Origin: Rothia santali
GTDB lineage: Bacteria; Actinomycetota; Actinomycetes; Actinomycetales; Micrococcaceae
Assembly (NCBI RefSeq): GCF_024199905.1
Contig: NZ_JANAFB010000006.1
Location: 42,897-106,896, forward strand
Length of the DNA: 64,000 nucleotides
Reading direction: 5' to 3'
Of the stretch, positions 33,782 to 42,516 are shown piece by piece (the stretch's first letter is position 1; each line of letters begins with the position of its first letter). The notes under the pieces are model-generated. The model searched no databases. It saw only the letters and a program-made list of their open reading frames with translations, and was not told the origin of the DNA. The position numbers and the translations under genes were made by a program.

Positions 33782-35659
33782 CTACTTGGTCAGGTGTGCT
33801 TCGGCTTCTCGCAGCTCTGCCTCGGATTCCACGACATCACGGATCTCCGCTGTCGATATGCCGCTCCGTGAGGCCCAGATGAAGCTGAGGATGCCTCCGA
33901 GGATGACGATCGCGGCGGTCCACCCGTCGTTAAGCAGCTTTTCCTTCCCGTTGGTCGTATCGGTTAGGTAGGCGGCAATCAGAGTCAGGATGAGCGACGC
34001 GGGGAGCCAGGCGGCGGCTGCGATCTGACGCCGCCCGTCCTTGTTGCTGGCGATATGCAGGACAGTCCAGGTAACGGCCACCACGACAGTGAACAAGATG
34101 ATGTAAGTCCAGTCCTGCAGGCCGCCGGGACGCTTTGTGGTGCCGGCGGTCAAGACCCACCCGCTAGCGGATGCCAGGGCAATCCATGCAACCAGAGATG
34201 CCGTGCCGATGACCCCACCAATTGTCTTGGTGAACCATCCCATGCGTGGTCCAAGATAGAACGCGGCGATCGGCAGTCCGAAGAAGAAGATCGTCAAGAG
34301 GTTGACCAGAGTCCACCAACCGGCGTAGTAGACTACCAGCATCGATGCAACGTGGGCAGCGGCGCAAAACAGCCAGGCGGCTGGCAGGCGGATGGGGCGG
34401 GTAATTTCTGGTGCGGTGCGGCGCAGAACCATCAAGATTGGCCCGCCCATGAGGTAGCTGATAACCAGTGCGGTCGAGACTAGGCCTACCATCTGATACC
34501 AGCTGGGGGCGGGAAAGAGGAAGAACATGCTCACCACGGTGCACATCACCAACGAGAACCAGGGAACGCCGTACTTGTTCAAGCGCTGAAAAATCCTAGG
34601 CAGCGCTCCATTGACCGAGTTGGCGTAGGTGGTGCGTCCGGCGATTCCCATGAAGGTCAAACCGGTAACCGCAGGAGCCGCAGCGGCATCGATCAGCAAG
34701 ATGACGCCAAACCATGCGAAGCCAGCGACAGCCAGTGCGTTGACCAGAGGAGATGCCGCCCATGCTCCAGCATTGAGTCCTTCCCAATTGCCGGGGGCAA
34801 CGCCCATATCGCCCCAATCGATGACTCCGAGGAAACCGATCTGCAGGGCCAGGTAGATTACCAAGGGAATGATCAGACCACCGATGACGATGGCGATGGG
34901 CAGGTGCTTGCGTGGGTTGACGGATTCACCTCCGAAGTCCGCGATGACTCGAATGGCGTTGAAGGCGAAGATCACTCCACCGGTGGTCATGGCGTGGAAG
35001 ATCGAGGAAGCACCCATGGGTGCGAACCCCCCGTACTGGGTGAAGTTCTCTGAGTTGAAGGAGAAGAACAGCAGTACCGCGACCACGATCGGGATTAGGA
35101 TCTTCCAGAGTGAGACCCAGGCGCTGGTCTTGGCCAAGATCTTCACCCCATAGATGTTCAGCATGAAGAACACCACGATCAGTGCCGCAGCTGCCAGGAT
35201 GCCGTTGGGCCACGTCAGCATCGTTACGCCCTCCACGGAGTGTAGCAACCCCAGTTTGGGGAATTGGCCACCTACATAGGTTAGGGCCGCCAAGGCCTCG
35301 ATGGGAGGGAGGGTAATACAGGCGATCATGTAGCCCCACCCGTTCATCCATCCCAGGAGTGAGCCATGGGTGAACTGAGGTCCGCGGACGCTGATGCCCG
35401 TCCTTGGCAGCGCTGTAGATGTCTCAAGCCACGGGGCAGCCATGACGGTGAACAGTACGCCGCCGATGACCCAAGTCAGGATCGCTGCGGGGCCGGCAAG
35501 TCCTGCCGTGGCTAAGGGGGCCAGCAGCCATGAGGCCCCGATTTGAACGGTTACGGCGATGGCAATGAGCTGCCATAGGCCGATCTTGCGTTGCATGTGT
35601 CCGTCGGATTGCTCGAACTTGCCCAGGGCAATCGACTTGGTTTCCGGATGGATGGTCAT
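33782..35659 (-). CDS. APC-family amino acid permease, probable hydroxyproline importer
   Basis: ATG 35659 is chosen because CGAGGA lies upstream of it. The roughly 625-residue protein is longer than the usual 450-550 for APC permeases, with about 14 membrane helices by eye and an extra soluble C-terminal segment (about 590-625). APC features include IAVTVQIGASWLLAPLATAG at the first helix and the repeated helical pairs that follow. It is divergent from the GntR regulator, and a GTGCAATTGCAC operator lies in its promoter, so it very likely imports hydroxyproline (or a related imino acid) for the downstream pathway. Confidence 0.8.
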   Translation of the reverse strand: MTIHPETKSIALGKFEQSDGHMQRKIGLWQLIAIAVTVQIGASWLLAPLATAGLAGPAAILTWVIGGVLFTVMAAPWLETSTALPRTGISVRGPQFTHGSLLGWMNGWGYMIACITLPPIEALAALTYVGGQFPKLGLLHSVEGVTMLTWPNGILAAAALIVVFFMLNIYGVKILAKTSAWVSLWKILIPIVVAVLLFFSFNSENFTQYGGFAPMGASSIFHAMTTGGVIFAFNAIRVIADFGGESVNPRKHLPIAIVIGGLIIPLVIYLALQIGFLGVIDWGDMGVAPGNWEGLNAGAWAASPLVNALAVAGFAWFGVILLIDAAAAPAVTGLTFMGIAGRTTYANSVNGALPRIFQRLNKYGVPWFSLVMCTVVSMFFLFPAPSWYQMVGLVSTALVISYLMGGPILMVLRRTAPEITRPIRLPAAWLFCAAAHVASMLVVYYAGWWTLVNLLTIFFFGLPIAAFYLGPRMGWFTKTIGGVIGTASLVAWIALASASGWVLTAGTTKRPGGLQDWTYIILFTVVVAVTWTVLHIASNKDGRRQIAAAAWLPASLILTLIAAYLTDTTNGKEKLLNDGWTAAIVILGGILSFIWASRSGISTAEIRDVVESEAELREAEAHLTK

Positions 35660-35737
35660 GGTGTTCCTCGATTCGGATCGGGTGGCCGTAGCCAGCCTCA
35701 GCCCCCAGGTGTGAGTACGATCACCCGGCACTACACT

Positions 35738-35766
35738 GTTATATGTGCAATTGCACCTGTGGTCAA
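35738..35766 (-). promoter_or_regulatory. Permease promoter with GntR operator in its spacer
   Basis: On the minus strand TTGACC (35766-35761), a 17-base spacer and TATAAC (35743-35738) make a near-ideal promoter for the permease. The spacer holds the perfect palindrome GTGCAATTGCAC (35745-35756), so a bound repressor would block RNA polymerase. Confidence 0.75.
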
Positions 35767-35857
35767 GGGCTCATGTGACATGGCGCTGGTGCACTAGTAT
35801 GAAGATGATCTATTCCAGTGATGTTTCACGTATAAGTCGAGGCGGTGTCAAGGCGGC

Positions 35858-36532
35858 ATGGACCTACAGCCGATCCGAAAGCCCCAGAACATCAGGGGTC
35901 GAGTCACCCGAGCCCTGCGGGCGGCCATCATCTCTGGCGAAATGACTCCGGGAGTCGTCTACTCCGCCCCATCCCTTGCGCAGCGTCTTGAGGTGTCGGC
36001 GACACCGGTCAGGGAAGCCATGCTGGACCTCTCTAAGGAGGGGTTGGTGGAGATGGTCCGCAACAAAGGATTCCGGGTCACGGAAGTCAACGAGCAGTAT
36101 CTCGATGAGATCACCCAGCTGCGTCTGCTGATCGAACCTCCCGTTGTAAGGGACGGTGTCGACTCAATTCCGAATGAGGACTTCCCGATACTGCGCCAAG
36201 CGGCGCAAGAGATCGTGGATCAGGCCACTGCTCATGACCTCGTCGAGTACACCGAAGCCGATAAGCGCTTCCACCTGCTGCTGCTGGGGTATGCCGGAAA
36301 TCGACGCATCCTCAAGCTGGTGGAGGAGCTGCGAGACCAGGCAAGATTGGTGGGATTGTCCGCATTGGCTGACAGGGGAGAGCTGGCAGAATCTGCCAGG
36401 GAGCATCTAGCCATCGTCGATGCCGCAGAGAACCGTGACGCGGTGTTGGTGCATCAACTCATGATCGGTCATATTGAGCAGACCCGCAGCGTATGGGCCG
36501 GTCGCCCCCCCGTCTACAGCGCCCACGGCTAG
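35858..36532 (+). CDS. GntR/FadR-family (FCD) regulator of hydroxyproline catabolism
   Basis: This 224-residue regulator has an N-terminal GntR winged helix (about 8-75: VTRALRAAIISGEMTPG, SLAQRLEVSATPVREAMLDLSKEGLV) and a C-terminal FCD helical ligand-binding domain (about 85-215, with metal-binding His/Asp candidates in YTEADKRFHLLLL and ESAREHLAIVDA). It lies between the divergent permease and the catabolic operon, and two GTGCAATTGCAC sites occur in these promoters. It is most likely a repressor relieved by hydroxyproline or a pathway intermediate. Confidence 0.88.
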   Translation: MDLQPIRKPQNIRGRVTRALRAAIISGEMTPGVVYSAPSLAQRLEVSATPVREAMLDLSKEGLVEMVRNKGFRVTEVNEQYLDEITQLRLLIEPPVVRDGVDSIPNEDFPILRQAAQEIVDQATAHDLVEYTEADKRFHLLLLGYAGNRRILKLVEELRDQARLVGLSALADRGELAESAREHLAIVDAAENRDAVLVHQLMIGHIEQTRSVWAGRPPVYSAHG

Positions 36533-36561
36533 GCTTCTTCTGGGCGTCACGGGGATACTCC

Positions 36562-36591
36562 TTGTGCCGGTGCAATTGCACATGTTATAAA
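36562..36591 (+). promoter_or_regulatory. Catabolic operon promoter with GntR operator
   Basis: TTGTGC (36562-36567), an 18-base spacer and TATAAA (36586-36591) form a promoter 52 bases ahead of the first structural gene. The spacer contains GTGCAATTGCAC (36570-36581), identical to the site in the permease promoter. Confidence 0.75.
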
Positions 36592-36642
36592 TAGCGTGGA
36601 AGTGTGACAGCGCACACTCGCAAGCACGAAGGAGAGCCAAAC

Positions 36643-37548
36643 ATGATCGATCAGAACAAGCCGTGGCGTGGAGTTCACGTCGCGACCGCCCTTCCCTTCA
36701 ATGAGGATCTCTCCGTAGACTTCGACGGCTACGCCGAACACGTGAAGTGGCTGGCGGAGAACGGGATCACCGGCGTGGCCCCGAATGGTTCGCTCGGGGA
36801 ATACCAGACCCTCAGCGACGAGGAGCGGGCCCGAGTGGTCACCACCGCTGTGGAAGCCGCACCGGAAGGATTCGGCGTGATGGCAGGCGCTGGCTCCTAT
36901 GGTGCTCACCAGGCTCGGCACTGGGTCGAGCAGGCGGCCGAGGCTGGCGCCCAGTCCATTTTGCTGCTGCCCCCGAACATCTACCGAGCTGATCGCACCG
37001 CGATTGTCGAACACTATCGTGAGGCAGCCAAGGGCGGGCTGCCGCTGGTGGCCTACAACAACCCCTTCGACACCAAAGTCGATCTGACCACCGAGATCGT
37101 CAAGGAACTCTTCGACGAGGGGCTGATCGTTGCCGTCAAGGAGTTCACCGGTGATGTCCGTCGTGCCTACGAGCTTCATGAGGCCGCGCCGGAGCTGGAC
37201 ATCCTCGCCGGCACAGACGATGTCGTACTTGAGTTGGGCATCGCAGGAGCCGTGGGTTGGGTAGCCGGATACCCCAACGCCCTGCCCCAAGCCAGCATGG
37301 ATCTCTACAACCTGGCCACCTCCGGGGACCCGACCAAGTGGGCTGAGGCGCTGCCGAAGTACAAGGATCTTCACTCCCTGCTGCGCTGGGACTCAAAGAC
37401 CGAGTTCGTCCAGGCCATCAAGCTGTCTATGGACATCGCCGGGCGTAAGGGCGGGATCTGCCGTGCCCCGCGCAATCCTCTCCCCCCGGAGATCGCAGCC
37501 CAGATCACTGCCGACACCGAGAAGGTGCTGGCCAAGGGTTACAAGTAG
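36643..37548 (+). CDS. DapA-family 1-pyrroline-4-hydroxy-2-carboxylate deaminase
   Basis: ATG 36643 follows AAGGAG. The 301-residue protein is a dihydrodipicolinate synthase/N-acetylneuraminate lyase family TIM barrel: glycine-rich NGSLGEYQTLS (about 48-58), Tyr138 in VAYNNPF, and the Schiff-base Lys166 in LIVAVKEFTGD. Given the neighbours, the reaction is hydrolytic deamination of 1-pyrroline-4-hydroxy-2-carboxylate to alpha-ketoglutarate semialdehyde plus ammonia, the third step of 4-hydroxyproline catabolism. Other DapA-family functions (KDG-type lyases) are the alternative, less likely here. Confidence 0.8.
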   Translation: MIDQNKPWRGVHVATALPFNEDLSVDFDGYAEHVKWLAENGITGVAPNGSLGEYQTLSDEERARVVTTAVEAAPEGFGVMAGAGSYGAHQARHWVEQAAEAGAQSILLLPPNIYRADRTAIVEHYREAAKGGLPLVAYNNPFDTKVDLTTEIVKELFDEGLIVAVKEFTGDVRRAYELHEAAPELDILAGTDDVVLELGIAGAVGWVAGYPNALPQASMDLYNLATSGDPTKWAEALPKYKDLHSLLRWDSKTEFVQAIKLSMDIAGRKGGICRAPRNPLPPEIAAQITADTEKVLAKGYK

Positions 37549-37560
37549 GCAGTATTGCTG

Positions 37561-37591
37561 CAAGGGAGGGGCCCTGGCGGCCCCTCCCTTG
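37561..37591 (+). terminator. Perfect hairpin inside the catabolic operon
   Basis: CAAGGGAGGGGCC and GGCCCCTCCCTTG pair over 13 bases with a five-base loop, 12 bases after the deaminase stop and 30 before the next gene. No T run follows, so it may stabilise the first-gene mRNA or attenuate rather than fully end transcription. Confidence 0.6.
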
Positions 37592-37620
37592 CATATTCCT
37601 CAGCCTTCAGGAGTACCTAG

Positions 37621-38577
37621 ATGACAACAATGCAGTACCTCGATGCGACTCGTATGCGACAGCTCATCGGCATTCGAGGCGGCGTCGATGCCCTACACCG
37701 TGCTCTCAACGATGATGCCGTGAACCCTGAGAACGACGGGCCGCGACTCTTCGAGCAAGCCCCGGAGGGCGAATTCCTTCTGATGCCCTCAATGGCAACA
37801 GATTTCTGCGGTGTTAAAACCCTGACACTGGCTCCTGACAATCCTGCGCGGGGAAAGCCCCGTGTGCAAGGAGTGTATACCTTATTTCGCAACGAGGACT
37901 TGGCGCCGGTGATGATGATGGACGCCACCGAACTGACCTTGGTTCGCACTCCGGCCACCACCATGCTGGCCGCGAAGCACCTAATCCGCGCAAAAAATAT
38001 GACCGGTAAGATCCGGACCGCTGTCATCTTTGGCACCGGCCCCCAATCTGAGAAGCACGCGCGGGGCATCGCGGAACTGATCCGGCCGGAGAAGATCGTC
38101 ATCGTGGGCCGGAGGGATGACGCCGCCGAGCAAATCGTGCGACACCTCAGATCTGAAGGTATTGCTGTCCAGCAGGGAACCTCTTTAGCCGTTGCAGAGG
38201 CGGATTTGGTCGTCACGGTGACCGCCAGTAAAGAGTCGATCGTTGATGACCAACTGGTCCGTGACGACGCGATCGTCTTATCCGTGGGAACGCATGGCCT
38301 GGAAGCTCGGGAAGTCCCACCGGCATTGGCGCGACGTGCCGATGTGGTCGTGGAAGGCCGTACATCGGCTATGCGTGAAGGGGGCAACATCATCCCCGCC
38401 AGAAGTGTTCAAGAATGGCAAGAAATGGACTTGCCGAACATTCAAGATCTCGCCAAAGGCCACTTTGCCCTGACTGCTGGCCGGCCAGTACTGTTCTCCG
38501 GCGTCGGCATGGCCTGGGAAGACCTCGTCATCGCCTCCGAGATATATCACCGCCACCAGTCCGAAGAATCCGAGTAG
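37621..38577 (+). CDS. Ornithine cyclodeaminase/mu-crystallin family reductase
   Basis: This 318-residue protein has the OCD fold: N-terminal helix LDATRMRQLIGIRGG, then the NAD(P) Rossmann motif FGTGPQSEKHARGIAELI (about 137-155), and later segments typical of the family. Mu-crystallin-like members act as cyclic ketimine reductases; in 4- or 3-hydroxyproline pathways such a protein (LhpI-like) reduces 1-pyrroline-2-carboxylate to proline. That would let the operon also use trans-3-hydroxyproline or scavenge proline ketimines. It could instead be an ornithine cyclodeaminase or alanine dehydrogenase homologue. Confidence 0.75.
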   Translation: MTTMQYLDATRMRQLIGIRGGVDALHRALNDDAVNPENDGPRLFEQAPEGEFLLMPSMATDFCGVKTLTLAPDNPARGKPRVQGVYTLFRNEDLAPVMMMDATELTLVRTPATTMLAAKHLIRAKNMTGKIRTAVIFGTGPQSEKHARGIAELIRPEKIVIVGRRDDAAEQIVRHLRSEGIAVQQGTSLAVAEADLVVTVTASKESIVDDQLVRDDAIVLSVGTHGLEAREVPPALARRADVVVEGRTSAMREGGNIIPARSVQEWQEMDLPNIQDLAKGHFALTAGRPVLFSGVGMAWEDLVIASEIYHRHQSEESE

Positions 38578-38596
38578 CTGCCACTAAGGAGTCACC

Positions 38597-40051
38597 ATGA
38601 GCAATCAGAACACCTTCAGCACCGATGTCGACACGATTGTTGGGAAGGCCGATGCCGCGTACCGCGCCTGGTCACGCGCTTCTCGCAACGAGCGCGCGTC
38701 GGTGCTTCGAAACGTAGCCGATGCCCTGGACAGTCAGAAGGAGGCCTTGATCGCTACTGCGCAGGCCGAGACTAACCTGGCCGCGGCTCGACTGAGCGGT
38801 GAATTCTTCCGCACGACCTTCCAGCTACGGGTTTTCGCCGATGTCATCGAGGAAGGTTCATTCTTGGACGCGCGGATCGATCACCAGGACCCCGACTGGC
38901 CCATGGGCGCTCGTCCTGATCTGCGACGGACTAACCAGGGGGTCGGTCCCGTCATCGTCTACGCGGCGAGCAACTTCCCCTTCGCTTTCAGTGTGGCTGG
39001 CGGTGACACCGCCTCCGCACTTGCTGCCGGCGCCAGCGTCATCCTCAAGGCCCATGCCGGACACCCCGAACTCTCTCGGCAGACAGCAGCAGTGATTGTT
39101 CAGGCGCTGGCCGAGGCCGGGGCGCCGGAGGGCTTGTTCACCCTGATCGAAGGACGTGAGGAGGGTCTTCAGGTACTCCGCGACCCCCGAATCAAGGCAG
39201 GGTCCTTCACCGGATCAATCCCCGGGGGCAGGGCGCTGTTCGACGTTGCTAACAGCCGCGACGAGCCGATTCCCTTCTTCGGCGAACTGGGCAGCATCAA
39301 TCCCTCGTTCGTCACCCAGGCGGCGTCCGGCATTCGTGCGGTAGAAATCGCTGACGGATTCCGCGCGTCCTTCACCGGTAGCTCCGGTCAGATCTGCACC
39401 AAGCCAGGGGTGCTGCTTGTGCCGAGAGACTCGCAGATCATCGAAGAGCTACGGGAATCGGACTTCACCGATGGACAGCAAATGCTCAACGACCGGATTC
39501 ATTCCGGCTACACCGAGGTGCTCAACGAGTTGAGCACTCACCCCGCGGTGACTGTTCTGGCCCAGGGCTCCGACCCGCTGGGCAACGCGCCGTCTCCCAC
39601 CCTGCTGATGACTAGTCTTGACAGCCTTATCGAGTCCCGTGACGAGCTGTTCAAGGAATGTTTCGGACCCACCGCTCTGATCGGGGCCTACAGCAATGAA
39701 CACGAGCTGGTTCGCTTCGCTGAAGCCATCGATGGGCAGCTGACTGCAACGGTTCTGGGTGAGGAGCAGGACTCCATCGTGCCAGAACTGGTTGATGCCC
39801 TCCGGGAAAAGGCTGGCCGCATTCTGTGGAACCAGTGGCCGACCGGGGTCAGCGTCACCGATGCACAGCAGCATGGTGGTCCGTACCCGGCGACGACGGC
39901 TCCCTCAACTACGTCTGTAGGAACCGCGGCAATCTACCGCTTCCAGCGACCGGTGGCCTTCCAGGGCTTTCCGCAGGGGTTGCTCCCCGATGAGTTGGTG
40001 GACACCCCGCACCAGGATCTGACTCGCCGGGTCAACGGCAAGCTGGCCTAG
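38597..40051 (+). CDS. Alpha-ketoglutarate semialdehyde dehydrogenase
   Basis: This 484-residue aldehyde dehydrogenase has VYAASNFPFAFS (substrate-pocket region), Lys151 in VILKAHAGHP, the catalytic glutamate Glu230 in FFGELGSINP and the nucleophile Cys267 in GSSGQICTKPG. Family members of this sequence type oxidise alpha-ketoglutarate semialdehyde to alpha-ketoglutarate with NADP or NAD. It follows the deaminase that would make this substrate, so it is the last step of the pathway feeding the TCA cycle. Confidence 0.88.
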   Translation: MSNQNTFSTDVDTIVGKADAAYRAWSRASRNERASVLRNVADALDSQKEALIATAQAETNLAAARLSGEFFRTTFQLRVFADVIEEGSFLDARIDHQDPDWPMGARPDLRRTNQGVGPVIVYAASNFPFAFSVAGGDTASALAAGASVILKAHAGHPELSRQTAAVIVQALAEAGAPEGLFTLIEGREEGLQVLRDPRIKAGSFTGSIPGGRALFDVANSRDEPIPFFGELGSINPSFVTQAASGIRAVEIADGFRASFTGSSGQICTKPGVLLVPRDSQIIEELRESDFTDGQQMLNDRIHSGYTEVLNELSTHPAVTVLAQGSDPLGNAPSPTLLMTSLDSLIESRDELFKECFGPTALIGAYSNEHELVRFAEAIDGQLTATVLGEEQDSIVPELVDALREKAGRILWNQWPTGVSVTDAQQHGGPYPATTAPSTTSVGTAAIYRFQRPVAFQGFPQGLLPDELVDTPHQDLTRRVNGKLA

Positions 40052-40077
40052 CTGCTGAGAAAGACGAGGCTCACATC

Positions 40078-41079
40078 GTGAAAACGCAACGTATCATCCA
40101 TGCCGTGGACTCCCACACCGAAGGGATGCCAACTCGAGTCGTCACCGGCGGCATCGGTGAAGTGCCTGGAAAGACGATGGCAGACAAGCGCCAGTACTTC
40201 ATCGAGCATCTGGACCATCTGCGCCAGCTTCTCATGAATGAGCCTCGCGGCCACTCCTCGATGAGCGGGACCATCCTTCAGCCGGCAACCCGACCGGATG
40301 CCGACTATGGGGTCCTGTTCATCGAGGTCTCCGGGCTTCTGCCCATGTGCGGTCACGGTACTATCGGCACCGCGACGGTACTGGTTGAAACCGGCATGGT
40401 AGAAGTTCAAGAACCCACTACCACTATCGCCTTGGACACCCCCGCTGGATTGGTCAAAGCCGAGGTGCAGGTCAAAGATGGTCACGCGGAGAGCGTGACC
40501 ATCAAGAACGTCCCTTCCTTCGCCTATGCCTTGGATCAGACACTTACGGTCGAAGGGTTCGGTGAAGTGACCTACGATGTGGCCTTTGGGGGGAACTTCT
40601 ATGCCATCGTCGACCTCGCCGCCCTGGGCGTCCCCTTCGACCGGGCCTATAAAGATGACCTTATTCGAGCCGGTCTGGCAGTGATGGAAGCCATTAACGC
40701 CTACCGTCGACCGGTCCACCCAGAAAACAACAACATCTCGGGATGCCACCACGTCTACCTCAAAGCACCGGGATCCACTGCAGAACATTCCCGCCACGCC
40801 ATGGCTATCTACCCCGGATGGTTCGATCGATCCCCCTGCGGCACCGGTACCAGCGCACGCATGGCCCAGTTGTACGCACGCAACGAACTGGACCTTCATA
40901 CACCGTTTCTCAATGAATCGATCATCGGATCACAGTTCACCGGCCGACTGATCGAGACCGCCACCGTCGGTGATTTCCAGGCCGTGATTCCCACCATCAC
41001 CGGTCGAGCCTGGGTAACGGGCACCGCCCAGTACATGCTGGATCCCACCGATCCCTTCCCCACGGGATTCCAGCTATGA
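40078..41079 (+). CDS. 4-hydroxyproline 2-epimerase (proline racemase family)
   Basis: This 333-residue protein belongs to the proline racemase superfamily and has both catalytic cysteines: Cys91 in LLPMCGHGTIG and Cys254 in DRSPCGTGTSA. The two-cysteine arrangement marks racemase/epimerase activity (a threonine at the second position would mark dehydratases). In this operon the reaction is trans-4-hydroxy-L-proline to cis-4-hydroxy-D-proline, the first catabolic step. It starts with GTG 40078 and overlaps the next gene (ATGA). Confidence 0.9.
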   Translation: MKTQRIIHAVDSHTEGMPTRVVTGGIGEVPGKTMADKRQYFIEHLDHLRQLLMNEPRGHSSMSGTILQPATRPDADYGVLFIEVSGLLPMCGHGTIGTATVLVETGMVEVQEPTTTIALDTPAGLVKAEVQVKDGHAESVTIKNVPSFAYALDQTLTVEGFGEVTYDVAFGGNFYAIVDLAALGVPFDRAYKDDLIRAGLAVMEAINAYRRPVHPENNNISGCHHVYLKAPGSTAEHSRHAMAIYPGWFDRSPCGTGTSARMAQLYARNELDLHTPFLNESIIGSQFTGRLIETATVGDFQAVIPTITGRAWVTGTAQYMLDPTDPFPTGFQL

Positions 41080-42239
41080 CGCACACAACCGACATCATTG
41101 TCATCGGGGCAGGCGCCGTCGGGGCCGCATGCGCCTACTTCGCTGCCCATGCGGGGTATTCGGTGCGCGTGCTTGACCGTTCAGGAATCGCCGCAGGCAC
41201 CACCAGCGCCTGCGAGGGCAACTTGCTGGTCTCCGACAAAGAAGCCGGGCATGAACTAGATCTTTCTCTCTATTCCCAGAAGATCTGGCGCGAGGATCTC
41301 GAAGAATTCGGGTCTCTCTGGGAATTTGAGTCCAAGGGTGGGCTAGTCGTCGCGCGCACCGATAATGGATTCGACTCACTGAGAGCTCTGAGCAAACGCC
41401 AACGGCAAGCAGGCATCGAAGTGGAAATCATCGATGCACCGTCTTTGAAGGAATACGAACCAAACCTCACCGATGATCTCACCGGCGGCGCATTCTATCC
41501 TCAGGACGCACAAGTGCAGCCGATGCTGATGACAGCCCAGCTACTCAAGCTAGCCCGTTCTGCAGGACAAGCGACTGTCTCGACTCACACGACGGTCACC
41601 GGACTGGTGCGTGACCACCAGCGGGTTACCGGCGTAAAGACAGACCAGGGTACCTTCTACGCTGACGCGATCATCAACGCCGCGGGAACATGGGCAGGCA
41701 CCATCGCTGATATGGCACGAGTGTCAGTGCCTGTTCTGCCCCGACGAGGCTATGTGCTAGTCACCGAACCTTTGCCGCCTACCATCTTCCACAAGGTGTA
41801 CGCCGGGGAGTACGTAGCTGCCACGCTGAGCTCAGACGGGGGACTGCAGACTTCGCCGGTCATCGAAGGCACCGCCAGCGGTACGGTACTCATCGGCTCA
41901 TCACGCGAACGTGTAGGTTTCGATGCCACCACCTCATTGCCGGTTCTGCGCCAAATGGCACAAGAAGCCGCAGCGCTGTTTCCGCCGCTACGCCAGGTCA
42001 AGATCATGCGAAGCTACCTCGGGTTCCGTCCCTATTGTCCCGACCACCTCCCCGTGATCGGGCACGATTCCAGGGCCCCGGGACTGTGGCACGCTAGCGG
42101 TCACGAGGGTGCTGGCATCGGACTGGCAGTGGGAACTGCGAAACTGCTGATCCAATCCCTGCGCGGTGTAACAACGGATCTGGACCTCGCTCCTTTTGCT
42201 CCAGAGCGCTTTAGAGAAGGTGCTTATGTCTCACACTAA
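41076..42239 (+). CDS. FAD oxidoreductase subunit of D-hydroxyproline dehydrogenase
   Basis: This 387-residue protein is a D-amino-acid-oxidase-like (DAO) flavoenzyme with the FAD-binding Rossmann motif GAGAVGAACAYFAAHAGY (about 9-26) and C-terminal GHEGAGIGLAVGTAKLL. Such subunits pair with a small [2Fe-2S] protein and a second flavoprotein to form HcnABC/OoxAB-type dehydrogenases. Here it would oxidise cis-4-hydroxy-D-proline to 1-pyrroline-4-hydroxy-2-carboxylate, passing electrons to the chain. It overlaps the neighbours on both sides, so the three subunits are translated together. Confidence 0.88.
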   Translation: MTHTTDIIVIGAGAVGAACAYFAAHAGYSVRVLDRSGIAAGTTSACEGNLLVSDKEAGHELDLSLYSQKIWREDLEEFGSLWEFESKGGLVVARTDNGFDSLRALSKRQRQAGIEVEIIDAPSLKEYEPNLTDDLTGGAFYPQDAQVQPMLMTAQLLKLARSAGQATVSTHTTVTGLVRDHQRVTGVKTDQGTFYADAIINAAGTWAGTIADMARVSVPVLPRRGYVLVTEPLPPTIFHKVYAGEYVAATLSSDGGLQTSPVIEGTASGTVLIGSSRERVGFDATTSLPVLRQMAQEAAALFPPLRQVKIMRSYLGFRPYCPDHLPVIGHDSRAPGLWHASGHEGAGIGLAVGTAKLLIQSLRGVTTDLDLAPFAPERFREGAYVSH

Positions 42240-42516
42240 CGACCCAGCAGTCCAGCGCATCGAATTTGATGGGACGGTCATCTACGCCAAACCTGGGCAG
42301 TCCGTGGCTGCGGCACTGATGGATGCCGGAATCAGATCATGGCGTAGCACCCGCGTCAATGACAAGCCTCGGGGCCTATTCTGTGGCATCGGCATCTGCT
42401 ATGACTGTTTGCTGACCATTAATGGTCAACCCAACCAGCGGGCCTGTTTGGCGCCGGCAGATGAAGGAACAATCTGCGAAACCAACTGGACAGAGAAGGA
42501 GCCCGGTGATGCATGA
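42226..42516 (+). CDS. [2Fe-2S] small subunit of D-hydroxyproline dehydrogenase
   Basis: ATG 42226 follows AGAGAAGG. The 96-residue protein is a plant-ferredoxin-like subunit with cluster cysteines C53, C58, C61 and C74 in FCGIGICYDCLLT and QRACLA. It overlaps the stop of the DAO subunit upstream and the start of the second flavoprotein downstream. Same family as HcnA/OoxC-type small subunits; it moves electrons between the two flavoproteins. Confidence 0.88.
   Translation: MSHTNDPAVQRIEFDGTVIYAKPGQSVAAALMDAGIRSWRSTRVNDKPRGLFCGIGICYDCLLTINGQPNQRACLAPADEGTICETNWTEKEPGDA

Noticed and set aside
40048..40899. 283-codon minus-strand frame under the epimerase
   Set aside because: Antisense to a gene with both catalytic cysteines and operon overlaps.
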